A stretch of 18,314 nt of DNA from Planctomycetota bacterium (GCA_030740295.1 JASLXP010000378.1:1-18314), one strand, 5' to 3'; positions 10,301 through 15,657 are shown, counted from the stretch's first letter. Program-made: numbers and translations. The notes: generated by a model from the sequence alone, not told the origin.

Positions 10301-11035
10301 AGCACTGCGCTCGATCAGAGCCCATTGACCTTGCCGGCTGCGGTGGTCAAACAGAGCGAGAGCGTGGGCACGCCACCCTTTATTGGTAAGACCGGCCTGC
10401 ATTACTTCCACGTGCGTGCCGTGGACGGCGCGGGGAACTGGGGCCCAGCCGCCCATTATCCCTATTACGTGGCCAGCATCCCCGACGTCTCCGGCGAGGA
10501 GGGTGTCGAGATGAGCGATGGTTGGAAGGTAAAACCGCAGGAAGGTCAGGATGTCCGAATCCGCCATGGAAACATCAAGGGCAACCATCTTCTCGGCGTG
10601 ACATTCGGCGGGTTGGTGGCCTCGAAATCGTCACGCTCAAAGTACGCCGATTTCTACCTTGCCCTGTCAAAAGATCTCAACATGAAGGATGTTCGTGAGG
10701 TCGATATGAGGTTCTTTTACAGCGGCACTCGATACTTCACTCCTTATCTCTACATCATCAAAAAGGATGGACAGAGGCTGAGCGTGAAGAATACGGCCTC
10801 GTACTTGAAGCCCGGCTGGTCATCCACCACCTTCCGCCTGCCCTTCACAGGCAGGGAAAAGAGCAACGACGGCAGGCGAAATCGCGTCATCGCCTACGTC
10901 TATGACTACAGCGATGTGCAATCCATTGAACTACGCATCCTCACCCGCGACCGATCAGGTCAAATGCTCATCGATCAGGTGCATTTCAAGAAGCTGTCAA
11001 CAGGCCCGGCGAGGCCGACGCGAAAGAGGCAATGA
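4319..11035 (+). CDS. Giant predicted exported multi-modular beta-sandwich protein (2238 aa)
   Basis: No catalytic domain is recognised. Residues 1-23 resemble a signal peptide (LLLVGLAWLANLSPGDA), although the N-region lacks Lys or Arg. Five lectin-like (concanavalin/LamG/DUF1080-type) beta-sandwich modules appear to follow at about 25-160, 163-368, 373-535, 541-740 and 744-960. Several start with an F-x-D-D or W-rich strand and end with a closing strand such as FDDVVVRT, FTNVRVFG or FENVRVQR. Three related sandwiches follow at about 1005-1180, 1419-1590 and 1798-1973, each with the SFDYR strand (residues 1068, 1484, 1873) and a W-H-x3-ID strand. Between them lie Fn3-like segments (1183-1300, 1598-1674, 1980-2051; the last two share GNWGPAAHY) and Ig-like segments (1303-1415, 1672-1794). 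Residues 2056-2228 form a last sandwich, and the tail is basic. No PEP-CTERM, LPXTG or C-terminal membrane segment is seen. ATG 4319 is the first start after an in-frame TGA at 4307. Likely role: surface or secreted glycan binding or adhesion, by inference only. Confidence 0.85.
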   Translation: MGHYQLLLVGLAWLANLSPGDAENIFIGESEYVPVQETPHDRYTISLSAAHKKERRLRELECLLAFKDDANFCRLSFSQKKAKVHLVTKGNSREISSSRGKFLSGSAPQEIQIWRSDHTVSVAVNGTLAVHLLDEEIRGGKFLVALQDELDITRFRYLPDEPIVFADDFMVTEEQKLEDTVWKQIAGEWKLLSVGDRVRESSQDPRVIQNRGRREPEPERSANPFSLFSGSSEPSLIVTGFPNWNNYYVETSAKTDGGRMGLVFGYRSPEDYFLLRFTQQMPFPSATKLELVRRSGDDEDVLGEEDLLSRAGNWYKLHARIIGGRIRAGVDGVNVFDVEHPKCAGGKVGLFASEGRCNFDDVVVRTDEAIDFDTKSNLQSGAESIVGEWVIVETDSGPQLQASGSGVLHLGSNTWKEYLFEAEALPQPQTRRFGIGVKGTKPVSLIFERKGNGFALNLTSEASSIDPHTVLLPDASRFSLAIDLTEPGVFKAYVNNRLEYRIRMPHKSAAPFLHCEEGARFTNVRVFGHRDRALERSPKQEIFVDDPYMQGWASNRWAWLPVIRPEDEGARAYSGRRPEKPLTQIEGPNTWIHKGDIHGPVHLSLPLTKSFDLYFGVDEESVKPAVLKAAESNKPPQIPGYSLKAVLSDDSSRLSLHLFKENQPVAAAKLTLQQLKEKDEEGEEVVIPNELKFVREHRFIVVRVDGEQVMVWSDASPLHGRCLAMSHDGSLDFENVRVQREQVKDYLFEKATTDWQRQGTWEVTNRFSCDPRWSHMNGRSKGLAALWNKHDFEGDLTVEFYAGMRMRQADMRVGIGWHYPRIGDINLSLCGDGRNVFSGYSMVHSAWDRRWSEQHTRIYRGEEVVAETDREFMPSGRKGRPSLRPIPVDWDPGGRAIHGAWYYIKVRRTGNRIYWFFDNVPVLSFEDPDPPTGNRLALWTQGNSIVIARAKIVCAERPGPAITRIDPETLKPMIEEDDFEKATKLASNESPRFRIYSDAQPYLSCDFEQSFHGWKQADAEQSAFLTLDTKIKAAGRSSLKLTNTQIGGDFGAEIPADELNLLRVSELSFDYRIPEGVKTNLYFRLRHDPHTRYFVRLTGDDYSQRSLMMIHDFQAAQDSEWHRASIDISKALKKAVPWIDEAIVESMQIGNFHDSYMQTGVGGNPAGLSYHLDNFQMIGTGPGPVEFAFEPAKGAEITKFKWVIDKRASTSAAKSRSATEATIQPVEVPTTTARNWRLLRKALKAVKKEQKKGALETRHLALTGDIELEPGEYYVHVSALDKGDKWTDSVHSRLSVQPPLAIESVVPADGQRWGLNPIRVSFSEVTAVPRLSSIQLSVNSNLIELSKEDLTYHADKRELTLNLNRTGLAFEDGEQVEFTLEFSEFAEEAPSHKHSWQYTVDIKQDRSAPGLVTIVGRPLDLSFEDSLEKLLPYSAEYGAELSLDETTAASGKRSLKMVNAVCGSYSGFYTTFESTPLGQYPILSFDYRTDGYHRLDFMLSTTAGKQYIGFTDLEDYGRSSSSFEKAQQVQVKPDGRWHHAEIDLRRLPPPSTKGKAPTTNALSSLYLADFSHRSNIAGAFTHLDNLSLIPIVSSKAGVSLGWTAADLSGISGYAVKWSDKPFDEPDRRKIVVENERVFKSSGESDRYLHISARDKAGNWGPAAHYRHLIDNTPPKIASVSPKQRERSAADRIDIRLKDAGSGVAPKNLSLSFNGESVSLTSEYVTWDPLESMLSWRWVDAYIAKNADRPNKMKMKFQLSGLKDYAGNEARPYSWSWVLDHSKDKTPPPAPVLTSAQSWGLYHPFTTGEELAGSQTKSSKYGWRSLIDGKVQVAVAEDTIRKDRCLQAVSTGEGDDSAFCMNWRTYTSYFPHLSFDYRFQPGTKVMLRVYDYSQKKYFFIKLTAEAKEDNIGAFEKIAADGKWHNTSIDLHKLLNEVHGTSKNYYLYQFAFGNWTGRPNPANTEISIDNFLLTKANSPIPYFGWKIGDTTGIKGYSTALDQSPLTLPAAVVKQSESVGTPPFIGKTGLHYFHVRAVDGAGNWGPAAHYPYYVASIPDVSGEEGVEMSDGWKVKPQEGQDVRIRHGNIKGNHLLGVTFGGLVASKSSRSKYADFYLALSKDLNMKDVREVDMRFFYSGTRYFTPYLYIIKKDGQRLSVKNTASYLKPGWSSTTFRLPFTGREKSNDGRRNRVIAYVYDYSDVQSIELRILTRDRSGQMLIDQVHFKKLSTGPARPTRKRQ
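7331..10470 (+). repeat. Protein-level repeat array inside the giant gene
   Basis: At protein level a composite unit of about 380-415 residues recurs: a beta-sandwich of about 175 residues, an Fn3-like segment and an Ig-like segment. Sandwich copies lie at 7331-7858, 8573-9088 and 9710-10237. Landmark SFDYR codons start at 7520, 8768 and 9935. The second and third Fn3-like segments share GNWGPAAHY almost unchanged, while the first is strongly diverged. The third unit lacks the Ig-like part and runs into the C-terminal sandwich. DNA identity between copies looks low, so the duplications are old. Confidence 0.7.
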
Positions 11036-11061
11036 GTAATACGTAACGCGTAATGAGTAAG
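11034..11061 (+). repeat. Tandem heptamer array overlapping the stop codon (copy 2, left arm)
   Basis: Four consecutive heptamers, GAGTAAT, ACGTAAC, GCGTAAT and GAGTAAG, begin at 11034, 11041, 11048 and 11055. The first overlaps the TGA stop (11033-11035) of the giant gene. This is the same family as the array after putA. It is complementary to 11206-11233 at roughly 22 of 28 positions, forming a widely spaced imperfect inverted repeat. Confidence 0.75.
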
Positions 11062-11111
11062 TGCGGATGGTGAGGTCCGATTTGGTTTTGACGGCGGATG
11101 CGAGATTACGG

Positions 11112-11132
11112 GATTCACGATTCACGATTCGA
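11112..11132 (+). repeat. GATTCAC heptamer tandem
   Basis: Two exact GATTCAC units (11112-11118 and 11119-11125) are followed by GATTCGA. A GATTACG unit one base upstream (11104-11110) looks like a further degenerate copy. The same GATTCAC word, preceded by AATCAC, occurs at 4151-4157 in the other spacer. Confidence 0.6.
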
Positions 11133-11205
11133 ATCCGCTGCACTCATCAAAGGTGCTGGTACTTTGGAGTGCTGCGACTTGTCAAAGCATTGGATCGTAA
11201 TTGGA

Positions 11206-11233
11206 CTGCTTACTTATGACGCATTACGCATTT
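11206..11233 (-). repeat. Inverted heptamer array (copy 2, right arm)
   Basis: Read on the minus strand this gives GCGTAAT, GCGTCAT and AAGTAAG in 7-bp register (boundaries 11223-11229, 11216-11222, 11209-11215). It pairs with 11036-11063 with few mismatches. A transcript through this spacer could form a stem of about 28 bp closing a loop of about 140 nt. Confidence 0.65.
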
Positions 11234-11299
11234 CTGAATACGTTGACTCCGTTGCCGCGAGTGCTTTGATAACCCGCCCGCTACTTCCTTGCACTGACT

Positions 11300-12142
11300 A
11301 TGAACTTGCAGCAGAAAACTGCTGAATTGCGACGGATTCTCGTCGACATGGAGAGCCTGCTCGTTGCCTATTCAGGTGGGATCGATTCCACGCTGGTGGC
11401 CAAAGTGGCCCATGAAACTTTAGGTAAACGGATGCTGGCGGTGATCGGCGATTCTGAAAGTCTGCTGCGCTCTGAACTTGAAGAGGCCGTGAACCTGGTG
11501 GAAAAGGAGGGCATCCCGCATCGAATCATTCGCCCTCACGAGCTGGACAATCCCAACTACTCATCTAACCCGTCGAACCGCTGTTTCTTCTGCAAGGATG
11601 AGCTCTTCACGCTCCTCGAGGGCCTCGCGTCCACGGAAGCATTCCGATTCATAGCCGACGGCGCCAACGCGGACGATACCGGCGACCATCGCCCCGGATT
11701 GCAGGCCGCGGCCGATCATCGGGTCCGCCATCCACTTCAGGAGGCGGGCTTCACAAAGAATGACATTCGTGATCTCGCCAGAGAAATCGGCCTGCCAAAC
11801 TGGGATAAGCCAGCGATGGCCTGCCTCGCCTCTCGCTTTCCTTATGGAACAGAGATCAGCCAGGAAAAACTTGCCATGGTCGCCAAAGCCGAGGAGACAC
11901 TGAAGTCCCTCGGATTCCGAAACTATCGCGTCCGACACCACGAATCAGGCAACGACACCATTGCCCGGCTCGAAATTTCAGAGGGAGATTTCGAACGCGT
12001 ACTTGCCAGCCACATACGTGAGGAAATCGATACCGCGCTGCGTCATATCGGTTACCAATTTGTCTCGCTTGACCTTCAGGAGTTCCGCTCCGGCCGCCTG
12101 AATGATGCAATCAGCGATCAACTGGTTCAATTGGAGACGTAG
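11300..12142 (+). CDS. larE: LarE-type ATP-dependent sulfur transferase (PP-loop)
   Basis: LarE family proteins adenylylate the carboxylates of the pyridinium-3,5-dicarboxylic acid mononucleotide precursor and insert sulfur, a step in making the nickel-pincer cofactor of lactate racemase (LarA) and relatives. The 280-residue length is typical. The N-terminal PP-loop SGGIDST lies at about residues 20-26 and starts the ATP-pyrophosphatase fold. RCFFCKDELF carries a CxxC at Cys95 and Cys98. AMACLASRFPYG carries Cys175, the position of the sulfur-donor cysteine known as Cys176 in the Lactobacillus enzyme. The combination of CxxC plus this cysteine matches the three-cysteine, [4Fe-4S]-dependent LarE subtype rather than the sacrificial single-cysteine type; that is inferred from motifs. 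No larA, larB or larC is visible in the window. ATG 11300 has no clear ribosome binding site. Confidence 0.9.
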   Translation: MNLQQKTAELRRILVDMESLLVAYSGGIDSTLVAKVAHETLGKRMLAVIGDSESLLRSELEEAVNLVEKEGIPHRIIRPHELDNPNYSSNPSNRCFFCKDELFTLLEGLASTEAFRFIADGANADDTGDHRPGLQAAADHRVRHPLQEAGFTKNDIRDLAREIGLPNWDKPAMACLASRFPYGTEISQEKLAMVAKAEETLKSLGFRNYRVRHHESGNDTIARLEISEGDFERVLASHIREEIDTALRHIGYQFVSLDLQEFRSGRLNDAISDQLVQLET

Positions 12143-12151
12143 GAGCAAACT

Positions 12152-12175
12152 GCCGGGCTGCAGCTTGTACCCGGC
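12152..12175. other. Hairpin between larE and the DUF2959 gene
   Basis: A perfect GCCGGG/CCCGGC stem (12152-12157 with 12170-12175) encloses a 12-nt loop that contains CTGCAG. It starts 9 bp after the larE stop. No T-run follows, so a classic intrinsic terminator is not supported. It may limit read-through or stabilise the larE 3' end. Confidence 0.3.
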
Positions 12176-12206
12176 GATCCTGAACCAGCACGCACACCAA
12201 CCCTAG

Positions 12207-12842
12207 ATGAAGCACTTTACAGCATCCCTCCTCATCTTCCTTTCCTGCACCTCCTGCACTCAGGTCTATTACTCAGCGCTTGAAAAAGTCGGCAAACACA
12301 AGCGACATATCCTCCGGGATCGCGTCAAGGCCGGGAAGAAGGAGCAGGAAAAGGCCGGTAAGCAATTCGAAAGCACGCTCGAGCAGTTCAAATCAGTCGT
12401 CAATTTCAGCGGAGGTGAGCTCGAAGCCAAATACAACCGGCTCAAATCGGATTACGATTCCTGCGAAGCAAGAGCCGCCGCGGTCAAGAAGCGCATCACT
12501 TCCATCGAGCAGGTGGCCTTGGATCTGTTCGCCGAATGGAAAGCTGAGATCGAGCAGTTTCACAGCGAGGATCTCAAACGCCGCAGTCACGAAGCCCGTC
12601 TGAAATCTCGCGAGCAATACGCCCGTCTCATCACGGCCATGCGCAAAGCCGAATCAAAAATGAAACCCGTACTGGTCGTGTTCAAGGACAACGTCCTGTT
12701 CCTCAAGCACAACCTGAACGCGCAGGCGGTCGCCTCGCTCAAAGGGCAGGTCGTCACCATCGAGGCAGATGTGGCCGAGCTGATAAAAGAAATGGAGAAA
12801 TCCATCGCTGAAGCGAACGAGTTCATCAACACAATGAAATAG
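12207..12842 (+). CDS. DUF2959 family protein, putative lipoprotein with coiled coil
   Basis: The 211-residue protein matches DUF2959 along its length: YYSALEKVGKHKRHILRDRV at about 21-40, EQFKSVVNFSGGELEAKYN around 59-77, and the hallmark VLFLKHNLNAQAVASLKG at about 167-184. The N-terminus (MKHFTASLLIFLSCTSC) is a short hydrophobic leader ending in Cys14 and Cys17. Cys17, preceded by Thr-Ser, could be lipidated, although the lipobox is imperfect. The remainder is highly charged and heptad-rich, predicting long helices in the periplasm. The biochemical function of the family is not established. It sits 64 bp after larE and 20 bp before the SDR gene, on the same strand. No clear Shine-Dalgarno precedes ATG 12207. 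Confidence 0.87.
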   Translation: MKHFTASLLIFLSCTSCTQVYYSALEKVGKHKRHILRDRVKAGKKEQEKAGKQFESTLEQFKSVVNFSGGELEAKYNRLKSDYDSCEARAAAVKKRITSIEQVALDLFAEWKAEIEQFHSEDLKRRSHEARLKSREQYARLITAMRKAESKMKPVLVVFKDNVLFLKHNLNAQAVASLKGQVVTIEADVAELIKEMEKSIAEANEFINTMK

Positions 12843-12852
12843 ATCACCGCGC

Positions 12853-12857
12853 AGGAG
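12853..12857 (+). promoter_or_regulatory. Ribosome binding site of the SDR gene
   Basis: AGGAG lies 5 nt before ATG 12863 and fixes that start. It is the clearest Shine-Dalgarno sequence in the window and lies in the 20-bp gap after the DUF2959 stop, consistent with co-transcription. Confidence 0.65.
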
Positions 12858-12862
12858 CTGAC

Positions 12863-13651
12863 ATGGATCTGGGACTGAAAGATAAAGTCGTCATCGTAAC
12901 CGGCGGTTCCAAAGGAATCGGCGAAGGCATCGTCCGCTCCTTCCTCGCGGAAGACGCGAGTGTCGTCATCATCAATCGAAGCACTGCGGAAGGGGAAGCC
13001 CTCGAGGCTGAATTCACCGAGTTGGGCAAAAACTGTTATTTCCTTCAAGGGGACTTGACGCAGGTAGAGGCATGCAGGGATGCAGTCGGCGAGGCACTGG
13101 GCAAATATGGCCGCATCGATATCCTGGTGAACAATGCCGGCGTCAATGATGGTGTGGGGCTGGACGCCGGGCCGGAGGAGTTCCTCGGATCCATCCAGCG
13201 TAACCTGGTGCATTACTACGCCATGGTCCATTACGCCCTCGATGAATTGAAAAAGGCTAAAGGCTCGATCATCAACATCACATCAAAGGTGGCGGATACC
13301 GGACAGGGCAACACCTCCGGCTACGCGGCATCCAAAGGAGGCATCAATGCGCTGACCCGTGAATGGGCGGTCGACCTTGTTGAGGATGGCGTGCGAGTCA
13401 ACGCAGTCGTGCCCGCAGAGGTATGGACACCACTCTACGAAAAATGGATTCGAACCCTCGACAATCCCGATGAAACACTCAGCCAGATAAAGAGCCTTAT
13501 CCCGCTCGAAGCGCGCATGACCACAAAAGAGGAAATAGCAGACATGGTCGTCTTCCTCGCCTCGTCGCGATCGAGTCACACCACGGGTCAGATCATCTAC
13601 GTGGACGGCGGCTACACTCACTTCGACCGCAAGTGCACGTCGCAACGATGA
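12863..13651 (+). CDS. SDR family oxidoreductase, L-fucose dehydrogenase-like
   Basis: This is a classical short-chain dehydrogenase of 262 residues. The NAD(P)-binding TGGSKGIG is at 13-20, the structural NNAG lies near residue 91, and the catalytic triad is Ser141, Tyr154 and Lys158 (YAASK). The C-terminal SSHTTGQIIYVDGGYTHFDR is characteristic. Segments such as LVNNAGVNDGVGL, NLVHYYAM, TSGYAASKGGINALTREWAV and EVWTPLYEKWI recall SDRs annotated as L-fucose dehydrogenase in Bacteroidota and PVC bacteria, which start the non-phosphorylating route from L-fucose towards pyruvate and lactaldehyde. The SDR fold is certain, but the substrate is an inference from recalled similarity; other 6-deoxy or aldose sugars remain possible. 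The convergent sulfatase supports a role with sulfated fucose-containing glycans. Confidence 0.88.
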   Translation: MDLGLKDKVVIVTGGSKGIGEGIVRSFLAEDASVVIINRSTAEGEALEAEFTELGKNCYFLQGDLTQVEACRDAVGEALGKYGRIDILVNNAGVNDGVGLDAGPEEFLGSIQRNLVHYYAMVHYALDELKKAKGSIINITSKVADTGQGNTSGYAASKGGINALTREWAVDLVEDGVRVNAVVPAEVWTPLYEKWIRTLDNPDETLSQIKSLIPLEARMTTKEEIADMVVFLASSRSSHTTGQIIYVDGGYTHFDRKCTSQR

Positions 13652-13656
13652 TTCGT

Positions 13657-13679
13657 GGCGGGCTCCGCGGCCGCTTTTT
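13657..13679 (+). terminator. Possible terminator of the SDR gene
   Basis: A GC-rich segment containing the short inverted pair GCGG/CCGC (13658-13661 with 13671-13674) is followed directly by TTTTT at 13675-13679, six bases after the SDR stop. The stem is only 4-5 pairs, so this is a weak candidate, although its position between convergent genes is right. Confidence 0.35.
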
Positions 13680-13708
13680 CTCGCCAGGGAGCACTGAGAC
13701 CACTTCGC

Positions 13709-15298
13709 TCAGTTGCTCTCCTTCTTTGCCTTCTTCTTCTTCTTGTCCTTCTTCACGGGATTGCGGGTAATCACCGGCTCGACCTCCTGCGGTTGGTTCC
13801 ACAGACGAAATGGATCGTCGAGTCGTCTCATTTCGGCCAATAAGAGACCCTCCATTTCATTCAACTTGCCCGCGTATTTCGGGTTGGCGGCCAGGTTGAT
13901 CTGATTGTCCCCGGGCTTAATACCGGTCAATGCCACGACTTCTCTCGCGTGATGTTCTTTCAGGAGTTCATCAGGATTGTCCGCAAGATTAAAAAGCTGG
14001 TTCACCCGGACCTCTCCCTTCACTGAGCCGTATTTGATGAGTTTCCAGTCGCCTTTCTTCACGCAGCGCATTCCTGGTTTAGCGCCACCGCAATAGACGC
14101 CGTAAAGGACATCGCGCACAGTGTCTCTCTTACCTTCGAGCACCGGTTTGAAGCTGATGCCTTCGCTGGTCTTCGGAGCTTCCACGCCAGCCAGGTCGCA
14201 GAATGTGGAAAGGACGTCGAGCAGGTAGATGTTTCCTTTGACGCGTGAACCGGGCTTGATGCCGGGTCCCTTGACGATGAATGGCACGCGCCAGGTATGT
14301 TCGTACAGATTCTGCTTTCCCTGCAGGCCGTGGCGTCCTATGGCCATGCCGTGATCGGCGGTATAGAAGATGTAAGTGTTCTCCAACTCGCCCATGGCTT
14401 CGAGTTTCTTAAGGACGCGGCCGATCTGAATGTCGATGTTCTCACTGCAGGCAAACTCGCGTCCCAGTTCGTTGCGAATGGTGCGCTCGTCTCTCTTGTT
14501 CCAGACACCCTTTACGCTCACTTCGTCTCGTACGGACATGTGAGTGTTATCGAATGGATGGGCTGGCAGGTAATTGGCAGGCAGCACTGGTTGCTTTGGA
14601 TTCGCCGGCGGTAGAGCTGCCTTGTCCTTGTGATTGACGGCACCGTATTTCTTTAACAGTTCCAGTTTCCCGTCCCGGACATCATGGGGATGAGAAAACC
14701 CAAAGTAGATCAGGAATGGATCGGAATCTTTTTTCGCCTCACGCTCCTTCAGGTAAGCAAGCACTTGCTCTGCATGCCAGGCGCTGCCGGTCTCATCCGT
14801 ACCTCCGCGTCTGGTCGCGTCTTTCCTGACGGTGAACTTTGCGTTTGCAGCTTCGTAACTGTTGCCGCGTTTGCAGGTGCGCATGGTGTCGTAACCAGCC
14901 TTGTTAAAGACGGCGGCCAAAGTGTATTCCGCAAGATCGAGGGGCACGGCTTTCGGATTGGAGGCATTCGGATTGCGCCCGAATTTTTTCTTATCCGGAA
15001 TATGCCAGACCGTTCGGCCAGACATGATCATGTGCCGTGAAGGCGTGCAGACGCCTCCAGCCCACGCGCCCATGTGATGTGCCGCATCAAACGTCATCCC
15101 CTCCGCGGCAAGGCGATCAATGACCGGCGTCTCCAGTGATGATTTCGGATTGTAGATTTTCAAATCCAAAGGAGACTGATCGTCGGCAATGATGAACAGG
15201 ATGTTCGGACGCTTTGGGAGTGCATCTTCTGATTGCACTTGGAGGAGGAATGATGAAAGTGAAAAGAGTAACGCGGCGGCGATTGTTGTGAGATTCAT
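13709..15298 (-). CDS. Secreted type I sulfatase (formylglycine-dependent)
   Basis: This hydrolyses sulfate esters; natural targets are likely sulfated polysaccharides. Residues are numbered from ATG 15298, which opens a clean signal peptide (MNLTTIAAALLFSLSSFLLQ) with probable cleavage after VQS at 23. A longer reading from 15355 adds 19 residues ahead of it and is less likely. Asp39-Asp40 in NILFIIADDQS are predicted calcium ligands. The maturation motif CTPSR starts at Cys84, which a formylglycine-generating enzyme would convert; no such enzyme is in the window. Asp315-His316 in the ADHG motif, with RHGLQGKQNLYEHTWRVPF after it, complete the alkaline-phosphatase-like active site. The C-terminus ends in an unusual Lys-rich stretch (VKKDKKKKKAKK). 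The gene is 57 bp from the convergent SDR gene. The subfamily and exact substrate are not assigned. Confidence 0.93.
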   Translation of the reverse strand: MNLTTIAAALLFSLSSFLLQVQSEDALPKRPNILFIIADDQSPLDLKIYNPKSSLETPVIDRLAAEGMTFDAAHHMGAWAGGVCTPSRHMIMSGRTVWHIPDKKKFGRNPNASNPKAVPLDLAEYTLAAVFNKAGYDTMRTCKRGNSYEAANAKFTVRKDATRRGGTDETGSAWHAEQVLAYLKEREAKKDSDPFLIYFGFSHPHDVRDGKLELLKKYGAVNHKDKAALPPANPKQPVLPANYLPAHPFDNTHMSVRDEVSVKGVWNKRDERTIRNELGREFACSENIDIQIGRVLKKLEAMGELENTYIFYTADHGMAIGRHGLQGKQNLYEHTWRVPFIVKGPGIKPGSRVKGNIYLLDVLSTFCDLAGVEAPKTSEGISFKPVLEGKRDTVRDVLYGVYCGGAKPGMRCVKKGDWKLIKYGSVKGEVRVNQLFNLADNPDELLKEHHAREVVALTGIKPGDNQINLAANPKYAGKLNEMEGLLLAEMRRLDDPFRLWNQPQEVEPVITRNPVKKDKKKKKAKKESN

Positions 15299-15414
15299 GG
15301 TGTGGTTTCTGTTTGGCAAATGGTGGCTCCTTACGGAAATTGATTGCGGGCACAAGGTGGTAATAATTGAAGTTCGAAATCAGAGTTAGCTTTAAGCCGA
15401 AAAGGACCTATCAC
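15299..15414. promoter_or_regulatory. Divergent promoter region between sulfatase and DUF433 gene
   Basis: This 116-bp region must hold the start signals of both divergent units. On the plus strand TTGATT (15340-15345) and TAATAA (15361-15366) form a weak -35/-10 pair with 15-bp spacing. AAAGGA at 15401-15406, 8 nt before ATG 15415, is a plausible ribosome binding site for the DUF433 gene. Nothing clear was seen for the sulfatase. Confidence 0.3.
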
Positions 15415-15657
15415 ATGAATTCCCTGCTGGAACGAATCTCCGTCGATCCGAATGTATGTTTTGGCAAACCGTGCATCAAAGGAACAAGGATCTGGGTTTC
15501 TCTGATTCTTGATTTGCTTGCCGATGGTATGGGCACGACGCAAGTCATCGAAGAATACCCTCAACTCAGTGAAGAAGATGTCAGGGCAGCTATCGCCTAT
15601 GGAGCTGAAATGTCCAGGGAACGATTTGTGGATGTGCCGGTTGCATCAGGTTCATGA
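15415..15657 (+). CDS. DUF433 domain protein, probable antitoxin
   Basis: The 80-residue protein carries the DUF433 signature: a start of the ERISVDPNVCFGKPCIKGTR type, then WVSLILDLLADGM, EEYPQLSEEDVRAAIAYGA. This is a small helix-turn-helix-like fold usually encoded just upstream of a PIN-like DUF5615 protein and regarded as its antitoxin. ATG 15415 is preferred over an in-frame TTG at 15367 because AAAGGA lies 8 nt ahead and homologous sequence starts here. Its TGA overlaps the next ATG in an ATGA junction, so the two are translationally coupled. Expected role: bind and neutralise the partner and autorepress the operon. Confidence 0.87.
   Translation: MNSLLERISVDPNVCFGKPCIKGTRIWVSLILDLLADGMGTTQVIEEYPQLSEEDVRAAIAYGAEMSRERFVDVPVASGS

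Larger units (their letters stand above)
11036..11299. other. Spacer with heptamer repeats between the giant gene and larE
   Basis: This 264-bp stretch holds no supported gene. It repeats the plan of the 3985-4318 spacer: direct NCGTAAK-type heptamers, a central GATTCAC tandem (11112-11132), then inverted heptamers (11206-11233). A 75-codon open frame that runs into larE in another frame is judged spurious. No Shine-Dalgarno-like sequence is evident before the larE ATG at 11300. Confidence 0.6.

Noticed and set aside
9659..10588. 309-codon open frame on the minus strand inside the giant gene
   Set aside because: It is antisense to recognisable sandwich and Fn3-like modules with no motif of its own.
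11098..11325. 75-codon open frame in the second spacer overlapping the larE start
   Set aside because: It is made largely of the GATTCAC and inverted heptamer repeats and has no family resemblance.
13693..13713. ACTGAG/CTCAGT stem as a terminator for the sulfatase
   Set aside because: It overlaps the stop codon and is not followed by a T-run on the minus strand.
14297..15040. Open frames on the plus strand inside the sulfatase gene
   Set aside because: They are antisense to active-site motifs of a clear sulfatase and show no family resemblance.
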